From IMG/VR virus record IMGVR_UViG_3300027759_000005, positions 1-64,000 of that record: a stretch of DNA of 64,000 nucleotides; one strand, written 5' to 3'. Shown here piece after piece: positions 1 to 6,845 of this stretch. The position numbers and the translations under genes were made by a program. Under the pieces are notes generated by a model that had not been told where the DNA came from, ran no database searches, and saw only the letters and a program-made list of their open reading frames with translations. The DNA comes from a virus. The stretch's first letter is position 1. Each line of letters starts with the position of its first letter.

Positions 1-2
1 CA

Positions 3-89
3 GAAAATGACCGTGAAGGCGTTTCATCATGGTTTAACCACAAAGGTTGGACGTTTATTAGAAAATCAGACTTAAAAAGTGGCTGGTAA
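3..89 (+). CDS. 3' end of a truncated small early protein
   Basis: An open frame enters from the left edge and ends in residues KSGW followed by TAA. The stop overlaps the next ATG (TAATG), the coupling seen throughout this early cluster. Only 28 codons are visible, with Trp-rich SSWFNHKGW, so no function can be given. Confidence 0.5.
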   Translation, partial: ENDREGVSSWFNHKGWTFIRKSDLKSGW

Positions 90-283
90 TGAGTTGTTTT
101 AATAGTGATACTATCGATGGTTTCAAGGCTTTCATCCTCTGTGGTGGAAGCAGAGACCAGGTAGTTCGAGAAATGGCTGAGCACATATACACTCAATGTG
201 AATGGGAAACAAACTATGATAGAAGTGAATTATTAGAACAACTAATACAACTAGTATATGATAATACCACAGAAAGTAAATAA
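89..283 (+). CDS. small hypothetical early protein (64 aa)
   Basis: This is an acidic 64-aa protein with predicted helical content (AEHIYTQCEWE, SELLEQLIQLVYD). Its ATG overlaps the preceding stop in TAATG, which supports the start. It lies in a tight series of tiny + strand genes, the usual layout of phage early regions that encode host-takeover or accessory proteins. I recognise no family. Confidence 0.6.
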   Translation: MSCFNSDTIDGFKAFILCGGSRDQVVREMAEHIYTQCEWETNYDRSELLEQLIQLVYDNTTESK

Positions 284-437
284 ACAGTATTTAATAACGT
301 TGGCATTAAATTGGTGTCTAGAACAAGGTACAATTTACGAGTCAGACATAGAAGGTTTAACAGAGTATTTAGACTCTTGTACAACAGAAGAAATATTAGA
401 AGATTTTTTAGAAGCAGTAGAACAAGTAACAAATTAA
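258..437 (+). CDS. small hypothetical early protein (59 aa)
   Basis: The frame begins MIIPQKVNKQ and ends EAVEQVTN. It is acidic in the second half (YESDIEGLTEYLDSC, TTEEILEDFLE). It overlaps the end of the 89-283 gene by 26 bases in another frame and is followed after 4 bases by the next start. Codon use matches its neighbours. No family is recognised; the start may also lie a few codons downstream. Confidence 0.5.
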   Translation: MIIPQKVNKQYLITLALNWCLEQGTIYESDIEGLTEYLDSCTTEEILEDFLEAVEQVTN

Positions 438-441
438 AACT

Positions 442-528
442 ATGGAAAAGTACAGTAGAATATTATTAAAAGTAAAAGGAGTGTTTCAACAATATGCTAA
501 CGCAGCAGCGGCTGCTTTAAGACATTAA
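442..528 (+). CDS. tiny hypothetical early protein (28 aa)
   Basis: A 28-codon frame, basic at the N-terminus with an alanine run (NAAAAALRH) at the end. It fills the gap between two coding frames and has the same AACTATG-type start context as its neighbours (starts at 442, 531 and 704). The size alone makes this uncertain. Confidence 0.4.
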   Translation: MEKYSRILLKVKGVFQQYANAAAAALRH

Positions 529-530
529 CT

Positions 531-701
531 ATGTATTTAAGTATATTAGATTACAGAGATGGTAAGGTAATAATAAGTCTTATACCTGACCACTACGACG
601 CTGAAGAATATGTAAGCGACGTATACGGTTTAGATAATGTAGAGTGGATGGTAACAGAAACTTTAAACTTAGATATTCAAGTAGAACCTAATATAAATTA
701 A
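531..701 (+). CDS. small hypothetical early protein (56 aa)
   Basis: A 56-aa acidic protein beginning MYLSILDYRD, with alternating hydrophobic residues (KVIISLIPD) suggesting a small beta element. The start is preceded by AACT, as in the flanking genes, and the stop lies 2 bases before the next ATG. It is in the right position and spacing for a gene in the early operon. Function unknown. Confidence 0.5.
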   Translation: MYLSILDYRDGKVIISLIPDHYDAEEYVSDVYGLDNVEWMVTETLNLDIQVEPNIN

Positions 702-703
702 CT

Positions 704-955
704 ATGGAAGCAGCAGCATTATTAGCACACGAGTATTATAAAGAATATAAAAAACAAAGAATAGAGGAGCATAAGCTTAAACATGCCCATGAGAAGAGAT
801 GTAGCGGACTTACTAACGCAGAATGGTTAAAGACACCAACAAGACAAAAAACTACCTTTAGTAAAACCAAGAAGCACGTATACACTCGATTGTGGAATTA
901 TAAGTCAGTTCCAACAGAAGAAGGATTCAAATCACTAATCATTAAAACAAAGTAA
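704..955 (+). CDS. small basic hypothetical protein (83 aa)
   Basis: An 83-aa lysine-rich protein. The N-terminal half is a strongly helical, charged stretch (EYYKEYKKQRIEEHKLKHAHEK) that could form a coiled coil, followed by a basic tail. Its stop is 2 bases before the next gene, so both are probably co-transcribed. The high positive charge would fit nucleic-acid or RNA polymerase binding, but this is only inference. Confidence 0.55.
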   Translation: MEAAALLAHEYYKEYKKQRIEEHKLKHAHEKRCSGLTNAEWLKTPTRQKTTFSKTKKHVYTRLWNYKSVPTEEGFKSLIIKTK

Positions 956-957
956 TC

Positions 958-1275
958 ATGGCAAAGAAAACAAGATTAAGCGAAGTACCAGAAGAATATT
1001 TAGATAAAGTATTTCATAACCTAGTAAAGTTCAGAGGAATTCAAGAAGCTGCAGTGGCAGTAGCAATGAATATAAAACTAAGTGAAGCATTCCCTTGGTT
1101 ATTGACTGATGAAGGTCATTTATTCTGGATGGAAATTAATGGTGACATATCAGCGGAAGAAGCTGCATTAGCTCGAGAGCATGGAGTAGAAGACAATCAA
1201 AACGTGAGTCGAGTTAAAGATGGTCTAAATGAATTAGAACAATTATTAGTACATCTAAAAATATCTATGAATTAG
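958..1275 (+). CDS. hypothetical early protein (105 aa)
   Basis: A 105-aa acidic, helix-rich protein beginning MAKKTRLSEV, with a segment FPWLLTDEGHLFWMEINGD in the middle and an EELAxx-like helical end. It is the last gene of the first early cluster; a structured RNA region follows. No family recognised. Confidence 0.6.
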   Translation: MAKKTRLSEVPEEYLDKVFHNLVKFRGIQEAAVAVAMNIKLSEAFPWLLTDEGHLFWMEINGDISAEEAALAREHGVEDNQNVSRVKDGLNELEQLLVHLKISMN

Positions 1276-1305
1276 TTAACAATGTAGCGTAGTGGTTTGT
1301 TAACA

Positions 1306-1432
1306 AGTCAGGTGGCGGAAGGCTCGGGATTTCTCGGGCGTGGTAACGCACATATAACGAGAGTTCTCGAGGCTCGCCCATAAACAGAGTTATATGGTGG
1401 TATAAATACAGGTTCGAATCCTGTCCTGACTA
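1306..1432 (+). tRNA. tRNA-like RNA with extra sequence in the D and anticodon regions
   Basis: Visible tRNA elements are a perfect 7-bp acceptor stem (AGTCAGG at 1306 with CCTGACT at 1425), an unpaired A at 1432, and a perfect 5-bp T stem (ACAGG/CCTGT) closing the loop TTCGAAT. After the acceptor comes TGGCGGAA, like a tRNA-Leu D arm, but about 20 extra bases follow before TGGTAACGC. An 8-bp stem (CATATAAC at 1351, GTTATATG at 1389) sits where the anticodon stem belongs, yet encloses 30 bases instead of a short loop. The total is 127 nt. It may be a tRNA with an insertion, or a tRNA-like regulatory RNA. The anticodon cannot be read with confidence. An inverted repeat (GTTAACAA/TTGTTAAC, 1275-1304) precedes it. 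Confidence 0.5.
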
Positions 1433-1453
1433 CTAATACTAAATACTATTATT

Positions 1454-1573
1454 ATGGATACATGGAATAATCCACCAGAAGAATTAGAAGATGACTGTAA
1501 GTTTTGTGGTGAACCATCTAATGGTCGTTACTGTTCATCAGAATGTAAGAAAGCTTATGAGTCAGAGAATTAA
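1454..1573 (+). CDS. tiny zinc-ribbon-like protein (39 aa)
   Basis: A 39-aa protein beginning MDTWNNPPEE, with a CKFC pair and a later CSSEC pair (Cx2C...Cx3C), the spacing of a small zinc-binding knuckle. It follows the tRNA-like RNA. Two more tiny cysteine proteins lie within 600 bases. Such mini zinc proteins are common in phage early regions; partner and role are unknown. Confidence 0.55.
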   Translation: MDTWNNPPEELEDDCKFCGEPSNGRYCSSECKKAYESEN

Positions 1574-1612
1574 TTGACCATACGGACTTATTTATAAACA
1601 AGTCAGATAATA
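1571..1612 (+). promoter_or_regulatory. intergenic element, copy 1 of a repeated CCAyACGGACTTA motif
   Basis: The intergenic sequence TAATTGaCCATACGGACTTA is followed by TTTATA and then AGATAATAT. A second copy with the same order of blocks lies at 6781-6825. Both precede small + strand genes (1638 and 6846). Two copies outside coding sequence suggest a phage promoter or an operator; which one cannot be told from sequence. Confidence 0.4.
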
Positions 1613-1637
1613 TATGTGAAACAAAAAACAGATAACC

Positions 1638-1844
1638 ATGCAAGCAAAAATCAAAGTAAAAAACGGATACTGGACTTATAATGGTAAGTCATTAGCTAAT
1701 TGTACATTTCCAGAAAGACAGGTAGTTGCTCAATTTATTAGGAATGCGGTATTCAGTATTCCAATAAACGAAAGTATTATTAGCGAAAAAGATAATACAT
1801 TAGTTATAGAAGATAACTATAGTTTTGAGTTTGTTAAAGTATAA
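1638..1844 (+). CDS. small hypothetical protein (68 aa)
   Basis: A 68-aa basic protein, MQAKIKVKNGYWTYNGKSL at the start, rich in short hydrophobic strands (AVFSIPINESII, TLVIEDNYSFEFVKV). It looks like a small beta-rich domain. A repeated regulatory-looking element lies 26 bases upstream. No family recognised. Confidence 0.6.
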   Translation: MQAKIKVKNGYWTYNGKSLANCTFPERQVVAQFIRNAVFSIPINESIISEKDNTLVIEDNYSFEFVKV

Positions 1845-1854
1845 ATAAATTAGT

Positions 1855-2043
1855 ATGTATTGTAAGTGTGGAAATAAATTACATCAAGTACGAATAGACT
1901 TAGGTTATAAGTCTTGCGTTAATTGTTCTACTATAAAAACTTATAGTTATGTGCCTATTATAGAGCATAAGACAGGTAATACAATTCAAATTGTTAGTCA
2001 AGAGTTAAGTGCAGTTGTTCATAAGTCATGGAGACGTAAATAA
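1855..2043 (+). CDS. small zinc-ribbon protein (62 aa)
   Basis: It begins MYCKCGNKLHQVR and carries CVNC near residue 21, giving CxC...Cx2C, a typical four-cysteine zinc ribbon. The motif LGYKSCVNCS is of a type seen in many phage mini-proteins. The C-terminal half is basic (HKSWRRK). It is probably a small nucleic-acid- or protein-binding zinc protein; no specific role can be assigned. Confidence 0.65.
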   Translation: MYCKCGNKLHQVRIDLGYKSCVNCSTIKTYSYVPIIEHKTGNTIQIVSQELSAVVHKSWRRK

Positions 2044-2051
2044 ATATAGAT

Positions 2052-2156
2052 ATGGAAAGTGATTGTTGTGGTGCTTCTGAATGGTTAGAAGATACCGGTA
2101 TTTGTGGTGCATGTGGTGAACATGCTGATTTTAATGAAGTTGAAGATGAAGCGTAA
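2052..2156 (+). CDS. tiny zinc-binding protein (34 aa)
   Basis: A 34-aa acidic protein with two cysteine pairs (DCCGAS and GICGACGEHADF), the arrangement of a minimal zinc ribbon. The GICxxCGEHADF motif is common in phage-encoded small proteins. Its last codons lie inside a stable hairpin (2149-2163), so translation of its end and RNA folding are linked. Function unknown. Confidence 0.6.
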   Translation: MESDCCGASEWLEDTGICGACGEHADFNEVEDEA

Positions 2157-2183
2157 GACGCTTGCTATACACGCTTTGCGTGT
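2149..2183 (+). other. two tandem RNA stem-loops before a tRNA-like element
   Basis: AAGCGT-AAG-ACGCTT (2149-2163) and ACACGC-TTT-GCGTGT (2169-2183) are two perfect 6-bp hairpins with 3-base loops, placed directly before the tRNA-like RNA at 2186. No U-run follows, so they do not look like a terminator. They may be processing or stability elements for the tRNA-like RNA or for the downstream AAA+ mRNA. Confidence 0.45.
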
Positions 2184-2185
2184 GG

Positions 2186-2247
2186 TATTAGATCTGGTGA
2201 TGTACATTTGCATAGTGTGTACGAGAGTTCGATTCTCTTACTAATAA
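2186..2247 (+). tRNA. short tRNA-like element (62 nt), reduced D arm
   Basis: The 3' half is tRNA-like: a T arm GAGAG-TTCGATT-CTCTT (2223-2239, one G:U at the base), then ACTAATA and A. The 5' TATTAGA pairs with ACTAATA over 6 of 7 positions. Between them are only a two-base-pair D-arm-like TC-TGGT-GA and a stem GTACA/TGTAC with an 11-base loop containing TTTGCAT. The element is too short for a normal bacterial tRNA. It may be a degenerate tRNA, a minimal tRNA or a tRNA mimic. It ends 29 bases before the AAA+ start codon. Confidence 0.4.
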
Positions 2248-2276
2248 CTAATATTAACCCTTTAATCCCTTTAAAA

Positions 2277-3314
2277 ATGGCAGCAGCTAGAAAAACAAAA
2301 GAAGTGGCGGCAGAAGCTACTGGAGTGGCCAGAGACTTCGTGTTTATGGACAAGTCAATTAACATCTTAGACATTGGCTTAAAAACTGGTAAAAACATTG
2401 TACTTTATGGTCCTGGTGGTCATGGTAAATCAGAACTTACTATGGCTTATCTCGCAGAAAAAGGTATAGATCCTTATGTTATTACTATGGGTACAGGTAT
2501 GACAACTGACAGATTGTTTGGCGGTTTAGATATACCTACATTCGAAAAAACAGGTAAAATCGAGTATTTAGTTGAAAATTCTTTTATGAATAACGATTAT
2601 GTTATTTTCGAAGAATTATTCGATGCTCCTGATTTTATTCTTGAGCAATTAAAAGATATTTTATCTTCTAAAGTCTTCAGAAATGGTACGCAAGTATTCC
2701 CTATAAAAACTAAATTCATTATCTGTTGTACAAATAGAACTCGTGAAGAATTTTCTAAAAACATGTCATTAAAAGCATTGATGGAACGTTTTCCACTTGA
2801 GTTAAATGTTGTATGGGATAATTATACTGAAGCTAGTTACAATAAATTGTTAGAAACAAAATTTGGTCAAGGTAATGTAGATCCTATTATTCCGTTCTTA
2901 CTTCAAGAATATCATAGAGGTGGCGTTACAATTTCACCAAGGGTTGCAGTAACTGCTTATACAGTATACGAAGAATGTGGTCCAGAATCTTTAAGTTTTA
3001 TTGCAGAATTTGCAAAAAAACCTACATTAATCGCTGAAACCCTTAAAAAATACCAAAGTACTTTAAAATTCAGAAAATTATCTACTGATTTAGATATTGT
3101 TGTTAGTGAATTACAATCTAATAATTTAATAACATCTGAAGAACGAGACGCATTTACTGCTGGTATTGGCAAACTTGCTAATGTTATTAGAGATATCAAA
3201 GGTTTAACCGTTACTGATGATCTTGCTACGACTCACGCTAATTTAATTAAAAGCGCTACAGAATTATATACTACACTAAGCAAAAAGCAAGTAGTTTCTT
3301 CAATCATGGAATAA
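2277..3314 (+). CDS. MoxR-type AAA+ ATPase
   Basis: A 345-aa AAA+ ATPase. Seen directly: Walker A GPGGHGKS (about residues 45-52), Walker B VIFEEL (109-114), sensor-1-like FIICCTN (148-153) and an arginine-finger candidate in ALMERF (R171). The longer upstream frame would translate the tRNA-like RNA, so I take the ATG at 2277 (MAAARKTKE). MoxR-class ATPases work as ring motors with a VWA-domain partner to remodel proteins or insert metal cofactors, and the very next gene encodes a VWA protein. CobS, the ATPase of cobalt chelatase, is a relative found in some phages. The exact substrate is unknown. Confidence 0.85.
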   Translation: MAAARKTKEVAAEATGVARDFVFMDKSINILDIGLKTGKNIVLYGPGGHGKSELTMAYLAEKGIDPYVITMGTGMTTDRLFGGLDIPTFEKTGKIEYLVENSFMNNDYVIFEELFDAPDFILEQLKDILSSKVFRNGTQVFPIKTKFIICCTNRTREEFSKNMSLKALMERFPLELNVVWDNYTEASYNKLLETKFGQGNVDPIIPFLLQEYHRGGVTISPRVAVTAYTVYEECGPESLSFIAEFAKKPTLIAETLKKYQSTLKFRKLSTDLDIVVSELQSNNLITSEERDAFTAGIGKLANVIRDIKGLTVTDDLATTHANLIKSATELYTTLSKKQVVSSIME

Positions 3315-3329
3315 TTATAAAAAAAAATT

Positions 3330-4748
3330 ATGAGCAGATATAGTAGTTCTTATTGGGGTGATGAAGATGATGATTATGGTTATGGTTATGGTTATGGCCA
3401 CAATTATTATTCTAATAAAAATAAAGGTTGTACAAAATATAATTCTTATTCTTGGAAACCTAGTAAATGGTCAAGTTATTCTTGGCTTGGTGGCGTAGAT
3501 GAAGATGATGATTCTGATTTATTTGTTAAAGATCCAGTAACTTATTTAACTCCTACTAAAGCAGATATTAAGAAAAAGACTAGAGCAATATCAGATAAAT
3601 CTATTGACACTATAAAAGAATTAGCTCGCGTTTGTTATTACAAAATGATAGACGAGAAAGATTATATTAGTGAAAAGTTTTCTGATTTTGAATCTTTATC
3701 AGATCAAGATCAAGTTGACTATGGTTCTAAAAAAGAATTGTACGACAGTATATTTGATACTTATATTCCAGGTAATACTCCTCTTGAACAAGCAATAGCG
3801 ATATACAAAAAAATAAGTAATGATAAAGAATATGCTGAATCAAGTGATGAAGAAAACTTAGATTTAAAATCAACTCTTAGTTTTGATAGACAAGTATATG
3901 CTAATCCAGAGATTAATAATCAATTGGAATTCAATGAGTTAAGTAAAGATAGAAAAATGGATATTCTAGATAGAGTATCTATTGTTGGTGATTTTGGCGA
4001 ACAATTCAAAGTTGAAAAAGAAATTGATGAAAAAATAGTTTCTAATTCAGATCAGTATGCTAAAAAAATAATGAGAGATTATGCTCAGTTTAGCAATATA
4101 GAGTTGTATCAAAAAATGTTTCCAAACTTTGCTACTAAATTCTTAACAAAAGATTTAACTGTCAATGTTCCTGTAGATAAAAAAGAACAAAAACAGAAAA
4201 TCATTATTTTACTTGATTACTCTGGTAGTATGGATGATTACGAGAAACAAATATGGGTTAATGCTATTTTAATTGACCGTTTAAGATACGTAATGCAAGG
4301 CGAAGCCGAAGTGTTCTTCAGTTATTTTGTCTATGACAAAGGTGATTTAAAATTCCATCATCTAAAAAATAGAGAGGATGTTATGGATTTTTGGACATGG
4401 TTTTCTAACGATCCAAATGGTGGTTGTACTGATATTGGTGGCATAGTTAAATATGTTGCAAAGTGTGTTAAAAGTGGTAATCTTCATAATCTTGATATTG
4501 ACTTATCTAAAGAATTACCTGAAATACTTATTATTAATGATGGTCAAGATAGTGTAGACTCTAAAGCTTTTCCTTATAAAGTTAATGCAATATCTTTAAT
4601 GCAATTCAGTGATGAGTTAAAAGACTTATGTGTTGCTACTGGTGGTAAACAAATACAGGTTTCAATTGACGACTCTGTTGTTAGTTATTCAGGTGAAGGT
4701 AAAACTGTAGTTAACGATGGAAAAAATACTAAGAAAATACAACGTTAA
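3330..4748 (+). CDS. VWA-domain protein, partner of the MoxR ATPase
   Basis: A 472-aa protein with a C-terminal von Willebrand A domain. The metal-ion-dependent adhesion site is complete: DYSGS at 296-300, T367 (GGCTDIGG) and D404 (IINDGQD). The N-terminus is low-complexity and Tyr/Gly/Asp-rich (GYGYGYG), the middle acidic and helical. It lies 15 bases after the AAA+ gene, the standard arrangement of MoxR-VWA pairs, including CobS-CobT. The pair probably acts as a chaperone or chelatase complex in the infected cell. A terminator follows at once, so the two genes form their own transcription unit. Confidence 0.8.
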   Translation: MSRYSSSYWGDEDDDYGYGYGYGHNYYSNKNKGCTKYNSYSWKPSKWSSYSWLGGVDEDDDSDLFVKDPVTYLTPTKADIKKKTRAISDKSIDTIKELARVCYYKMIDEKDYISEKFSDFESLSDQDQVDYGSKKELYDSIFDTYIPGNTPLEQAIAIYKKISNDKEYAESSDEENLDLKSTLSFDRQVYANPEINNQLEFNELSKDRKMDILDRVSIVGDFGEQFKVEKEIDEKIVSNSDQYAKKIMRDYAQFSNIELYQKMFPNFATKFLTKDLTVNVPVDKKEQKQKIIILLDYSGSMDDYEKQIWVNAILIDRLRYVMQGEAEVFFSYFVYDKGDLKFHHLKNREDVMDFWTWFSNDPNGGCTDIGGIVKYVAKCVKSGNLHNLDIDLSKELPEILIINDGQDSVDSKAFPYKVNAISLMQFSDELKDLCVATGGKQIQVSIDDSVVSYSGEGKTVVNDGKNTKKIQR

Positions 4749-4754
4749 GATTTT

Positions 4755-4784
4755 AAAGGGCCCACTGTGAAAGGTGGGTCTTTT
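4755..4784 (+). terminator. intrinsic terminator after the VWA gene
   Basis: The stem CCCAC/GTGGG is extended outward by AAAG/CTTT with a short internal irregularity, has an 8-base loop and is followed by TTTT. It begins 6 bases after the VWA stop codon and closes the MoxR-VWA unit. Confidence 0.7.
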
Positions 4785-4796
4785 ATATTTAAACTT

Positions 4797-5015
4797 ATGA
4801 GAGACAGATATATACAAATGAGGAATAATAGAGTTGTAGATATACAGTTAATCTATGAATACGCTGTTAGTAAAGGTTTTAGTTTAGACTTTCAATCATT
4901 TCATTTAGGTGCTCAATACTTACTTCTTCAAAACGTACTTGATCAATTAGATGTAGAATTTGAACTAACATTACTATGTGACGTTAATGGTAACTTTATT
5001 AAAATAATAACTTAA
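4797..5015 (+). CDS. small hypothetical protein (72 aa)
   Basis: I place the start at ATG 4797 (MRDRYIQMRNN). The open frame extends upstream to a GTG inside the terminator hairpin, which is an unlikely start. The protein is helical with a hydrophobic middle (FHLGAQYLLLQNVLDQL) and ends in a beta-like segment. No family recognised. Confidence 0.5.
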   Translation: MRDRYIQMRNNRVVDIQLIYEYAVSKGFSLDFQSFHLGAQYLLLQNVLDQLDVEFELTLLCDVNGNFIKIIT

Positions 5016-5026
5016 AAAAAAATATT

Positions 5027-5398
5027 ATGGGGTTAGACATGTATTTACACCGTAAAGGTAAAGGTAAAGGTAAAAATAAAGAATATAAGGAAATTGGTTA
5101 TTGGCGCAAAGCAAATGCTATACACGGGTGGATAGTCAAAAATGTGCAAGGTGGTGTAGACGATTGCGGTCAATATGAATTTCCAGTAGAAAAAATGGTT
5201 GAACTATATTTTTTATGTAAAAGAGTTCTAAAAAACAAAAGAGAAGATTATTTAGAATTACCAACAACGCAAGGTTGTTTTTTTGGTAGTTATGAGTATG
5301 ACATTTATTATTTAGAGTATGTTAATTATACTACTAAAGTATTGAAAAAAGCATTAAAAAACCCTAAATACAAGTACATATATGGATCAAGTTGGTAA
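5027..5398 (+). CDS. conserved MGLDMYL-family protein of unknown function (123 aa)
   Basis: It starts MGLDMYLHRKGKG and carries the hallmark segments of a family widespread in phages and bacteria: IGYWRKANAIHGWIVKNVQ, a following DDCGQY, LPTTQGCFFGS and YDIYYLEYV. Length is typical. The KGKGKGK stretch after the start is an unusual basic insertion. The conserved Trp/His/Asp/Cys residues suggest a binding or enzymatic site, but I know of no demonstrated function. It overlaps the next gene by 17 bases. Confidence 0.75.
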   Translation: MGLDMYLHRKGKGKGKNKEYKEIGYWRKANAIHGWIVKNVQGGVDDCGQYEFPVEKMVELYFLCKRVLKNKREDYLELPTTQGCFFGSYEYDIYYLEYVNYTTKVLKKALKNPKYKYIYGSSW

Positions 5399-5714
5399 TG
5401 ATTTCAAAGAACAAGATTATATAGGTAAAGAATTTATTGGACAAAAATTTGTAGATAGTAAAAGAATTTTATCTTATGATAACTCTTATATAAACTATAT
5501 AGGTGAAGTAGGAATTATAGAAGGTTTTCACACAAGTCATTATCCTAGTTATGTAAGAGTTAAATTTAAACAAGGTGTAATACATTTTCCATTAGAAGCA
5601 ATACAAGATCAGTTTAAAGCAAATCTTGAAAAAGAAACTCCAGAATATCTTCAAAAACTATATATAGATGTATTTAAAATAACTAGAAAAATATGTATCA
5701 AGAAAAAGAGGTAA
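5382..5714 (+). CDS. hypothetical protein, possible SH3-like fold (110 aa)
   Basis: The 110-aa product has a segment IGEVGIIEGFH...YVRVKFKQGVIHFPLEAI, which alternates like small SH3-like barrels (glycine turn, VRVKF strand, short turn, FPLEAI). Its start overlaps the 5027 gene and its end overlaps the next gene, so translation is probably coupled. Role unknown. Confidence 0.6.
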   Translation: MDQVGNDFKEQDYIGKEFIGQKFVDSKRILSYDNSYINYIGEVGIIEGFHTSHYPSYVRVKFKQGVIHFPLEAIQDQFKANLEKETPEYLQKLYIDVFKITRKICIKKKR

Positions 5715-5908
5715 AAGAATTAGCTTCAGACAAAGCATTTAGTAAGCTAATGTCATTAGATTTTCAAATAAAATCTTTACAACAAGACATTGAAAATAAC
5801 CGTACAGGTGGTGTAACTCTTGAAGAACTAATAGGTGTATTAGATCACGAAGAAAGAGATAGAGAAGTTTGGAATTATATATTTACTTTAATAGAAAAAA
5901 ATGGTTAA
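5693..5908 (+). CDS. small coiled-coil-like protein (71 aa)
   Basis: A 71-aa charged helical protein (KVKELASDKAFSKLM..., LQQDIENN, DHEERDREVWNYIF) overlapping the upstream gene by 22 bases. It could be a small coiled-coil adaptor. No family recognised. Confidence 0.55.
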   Translation: MYQEKEVKELASDKAFSKLMSLDFQIKSLQQDIENNRTGGVTLEELIGVLDHEERDREVWNYIFTLIEKNG

Positions 5909-6010
5909 AAGTGGGTTTAATAGTAGTTAAGATTTTTTATTTTAGCTTTATAATTATTAGTATTATAAATACTTTTATAGTAATATATAAATTAATTAAA
6001 AAGAAATAAG

Positions 6011-6370
6011 ATGCCAGATATTTCAATGTGTAGAAATTTTACCTGTCCTTCAAATAAGTATTGTTACAGGTTTACAGCAACTCCTAATGAATTTAGACAG
6101 TCTTATGCAGATTTTGCTCCTGAAGATGATGAAGTTAATTGTAATCATTTTTGGTCTAATGGTAAGGATTCTAAAAAATGTAAAAGAAAAGGTGTTAAAC
6201 GTGAAGGTGAGATATGTAACTTAGATTATTGCACTTATCCAGAATGCATACAAGATTCTTATTGTCCAAAATGTCATAAAACAAACGGAGTACATAAGAT
6301 GGGGTGTGAGACTAAAAAAATAATAATTAATATCATGGAAAATGATGAAAAATTAGGATTATATGACTAA
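6011..6370 (+). CDS. cysteine-rich conserved hypothetical protein (119 aa)
   Basis: It starts MPDISMCRNFTCPSNKYCYRF, with regularly spaced cysteines and then YADFAPED; I recall this type of N-terminus in other phage hypotheticals. The C-terminal half has CNLDYCTYPEC and CPKCHKTNGVHKMGC, a second cysteine/histidine cluster resembling a zinc ribbon. Two metal sites are therefore likely. It overlaps the next gene by 8 bases. Function unknown. Confidence 0.65.
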   Translation: MPDISMCRNFTCPSNKYCYRFTATPNEFRQSYADFAPEDDEVNCNHFWSNGKDSKKCKRKGVKREGEICNLDYCTYPECIQDSYCPKCHKTNGVHKMGCETKKIIINIMENDEKLGLYD

Positions 6371-6626
6371 AGAAGGAACTTTACAAACTTTGCCTAAATG
6401 GTTTGATGGTGAAGTTTACGAAATGGGTGGAGAAGTAACAAATCCGTATACTGGATGTAGTTGTTGGCTTTCTCCTAAAGAACTAAGTATGTATGACTTT
6501 ATTAAAGGCGCAGAAATGCTTTTAGAAGGTGGAACAAGGAGTGAATACCTCATTAATGCTTTTTATGAGGGTCTATGGTGGTTTAAAGATAATAATATAG
6601 AAGCGTATATGATATTATTAGATTAG
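6363..6626 (+). CDS. conserved hypothetical protein (87 aa)
   Basis: An acidic 87-aa protein with NPYTGCSCWLSPKELSMYDFIKGAE in two conserved-looking blocks and an aromatic end (FYEGLWWFKDNN). The phrase SMYDFIKGAE is one I associate with Bacteroidota phage hypotheticals. Start codon overlap with the upstream gene supports the call. Function unknown. Confidence 0.6.
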   Translation: MTKEGTLQTLPKWFDGEVYEMGGEVTNPYTGCSCWLSPKELSMYDFIKGAEMLLEGGTRSEYLINAFYEGLWWFKDNNIEAYMILLD

Positions 6627-6629
6627 TTT

Positions 6630-6731
6630 ATGTATAAAAACTTTTTTGCTAAATTAAAGTATATTTTATACTGTATTATAGTTATATTTTTAAGTTTATT
6701 ATTAAAAATGTGGGAACTAAAAAGATTGTAG
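6630..6731 (+). CDS. tiny single-pass membrane protein (33 aa)
   Basis: A 33-codon frame with a basic start (MYKNFFAKLK), a hydrophobic stretch of about 17 residues (YILYCIIVIFLSLLL) and a basic end. That is the layout of a small membrane peptide. It follows the previous stop by 3 bases. It could be an accessory inner-membrane protein; holin candidates are in the late lysis cassette instead. Confidence 0.45.
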   Translation: MYKNFFAKLKYILYCIIVIFLSLLLKMWELKRL

Positions 6732-6780
6732 TATTTGTGTATAAACTAGAACATAAGGCGAATATTACTAATAATATAAG

Positions 6781-6825
6781 TAATTGCCACACGGACTTAA
6801 TGGTTTATACAATAGATAATATTTA
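6781..6825 (+). promoter_or_regulatory. intergenic element, copy 2 of the CCAyACGGACTTA motif
   Basis: TAATTG-CCACACGGACTTA, then TTTATAC and AGATAATAT, in the same order as at 1571-1612. The GTTTATAC inside it (6803) also forms an 8-bp inverted repeat with GTATAAAC at 6739. The rest of the 6732-6845 gap shows no gene. Probably a promoter or operator for the 6846 gene group. Confidence 0.4.
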
Positions 6826-6845
6826 AAATAAATAATGGTAAATAT

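Noticed and set aside
1306-1432. Group I intron in the tRNA
   Set aside because: The insertions total only about 50 bases, far below the size needed for the catalytic core.
2208-2276. 23-codon upstream extension of the AAA+ gene
   Set aside because: It would translate the tRNA-like element; the ATG at 2277 gives a normal MoxR N-terminus.
4767-4796. GTG start for the gene at 4797
   Set aside because: It falls inside the terminator hairpin, so a transcript could not normally begin translation there.
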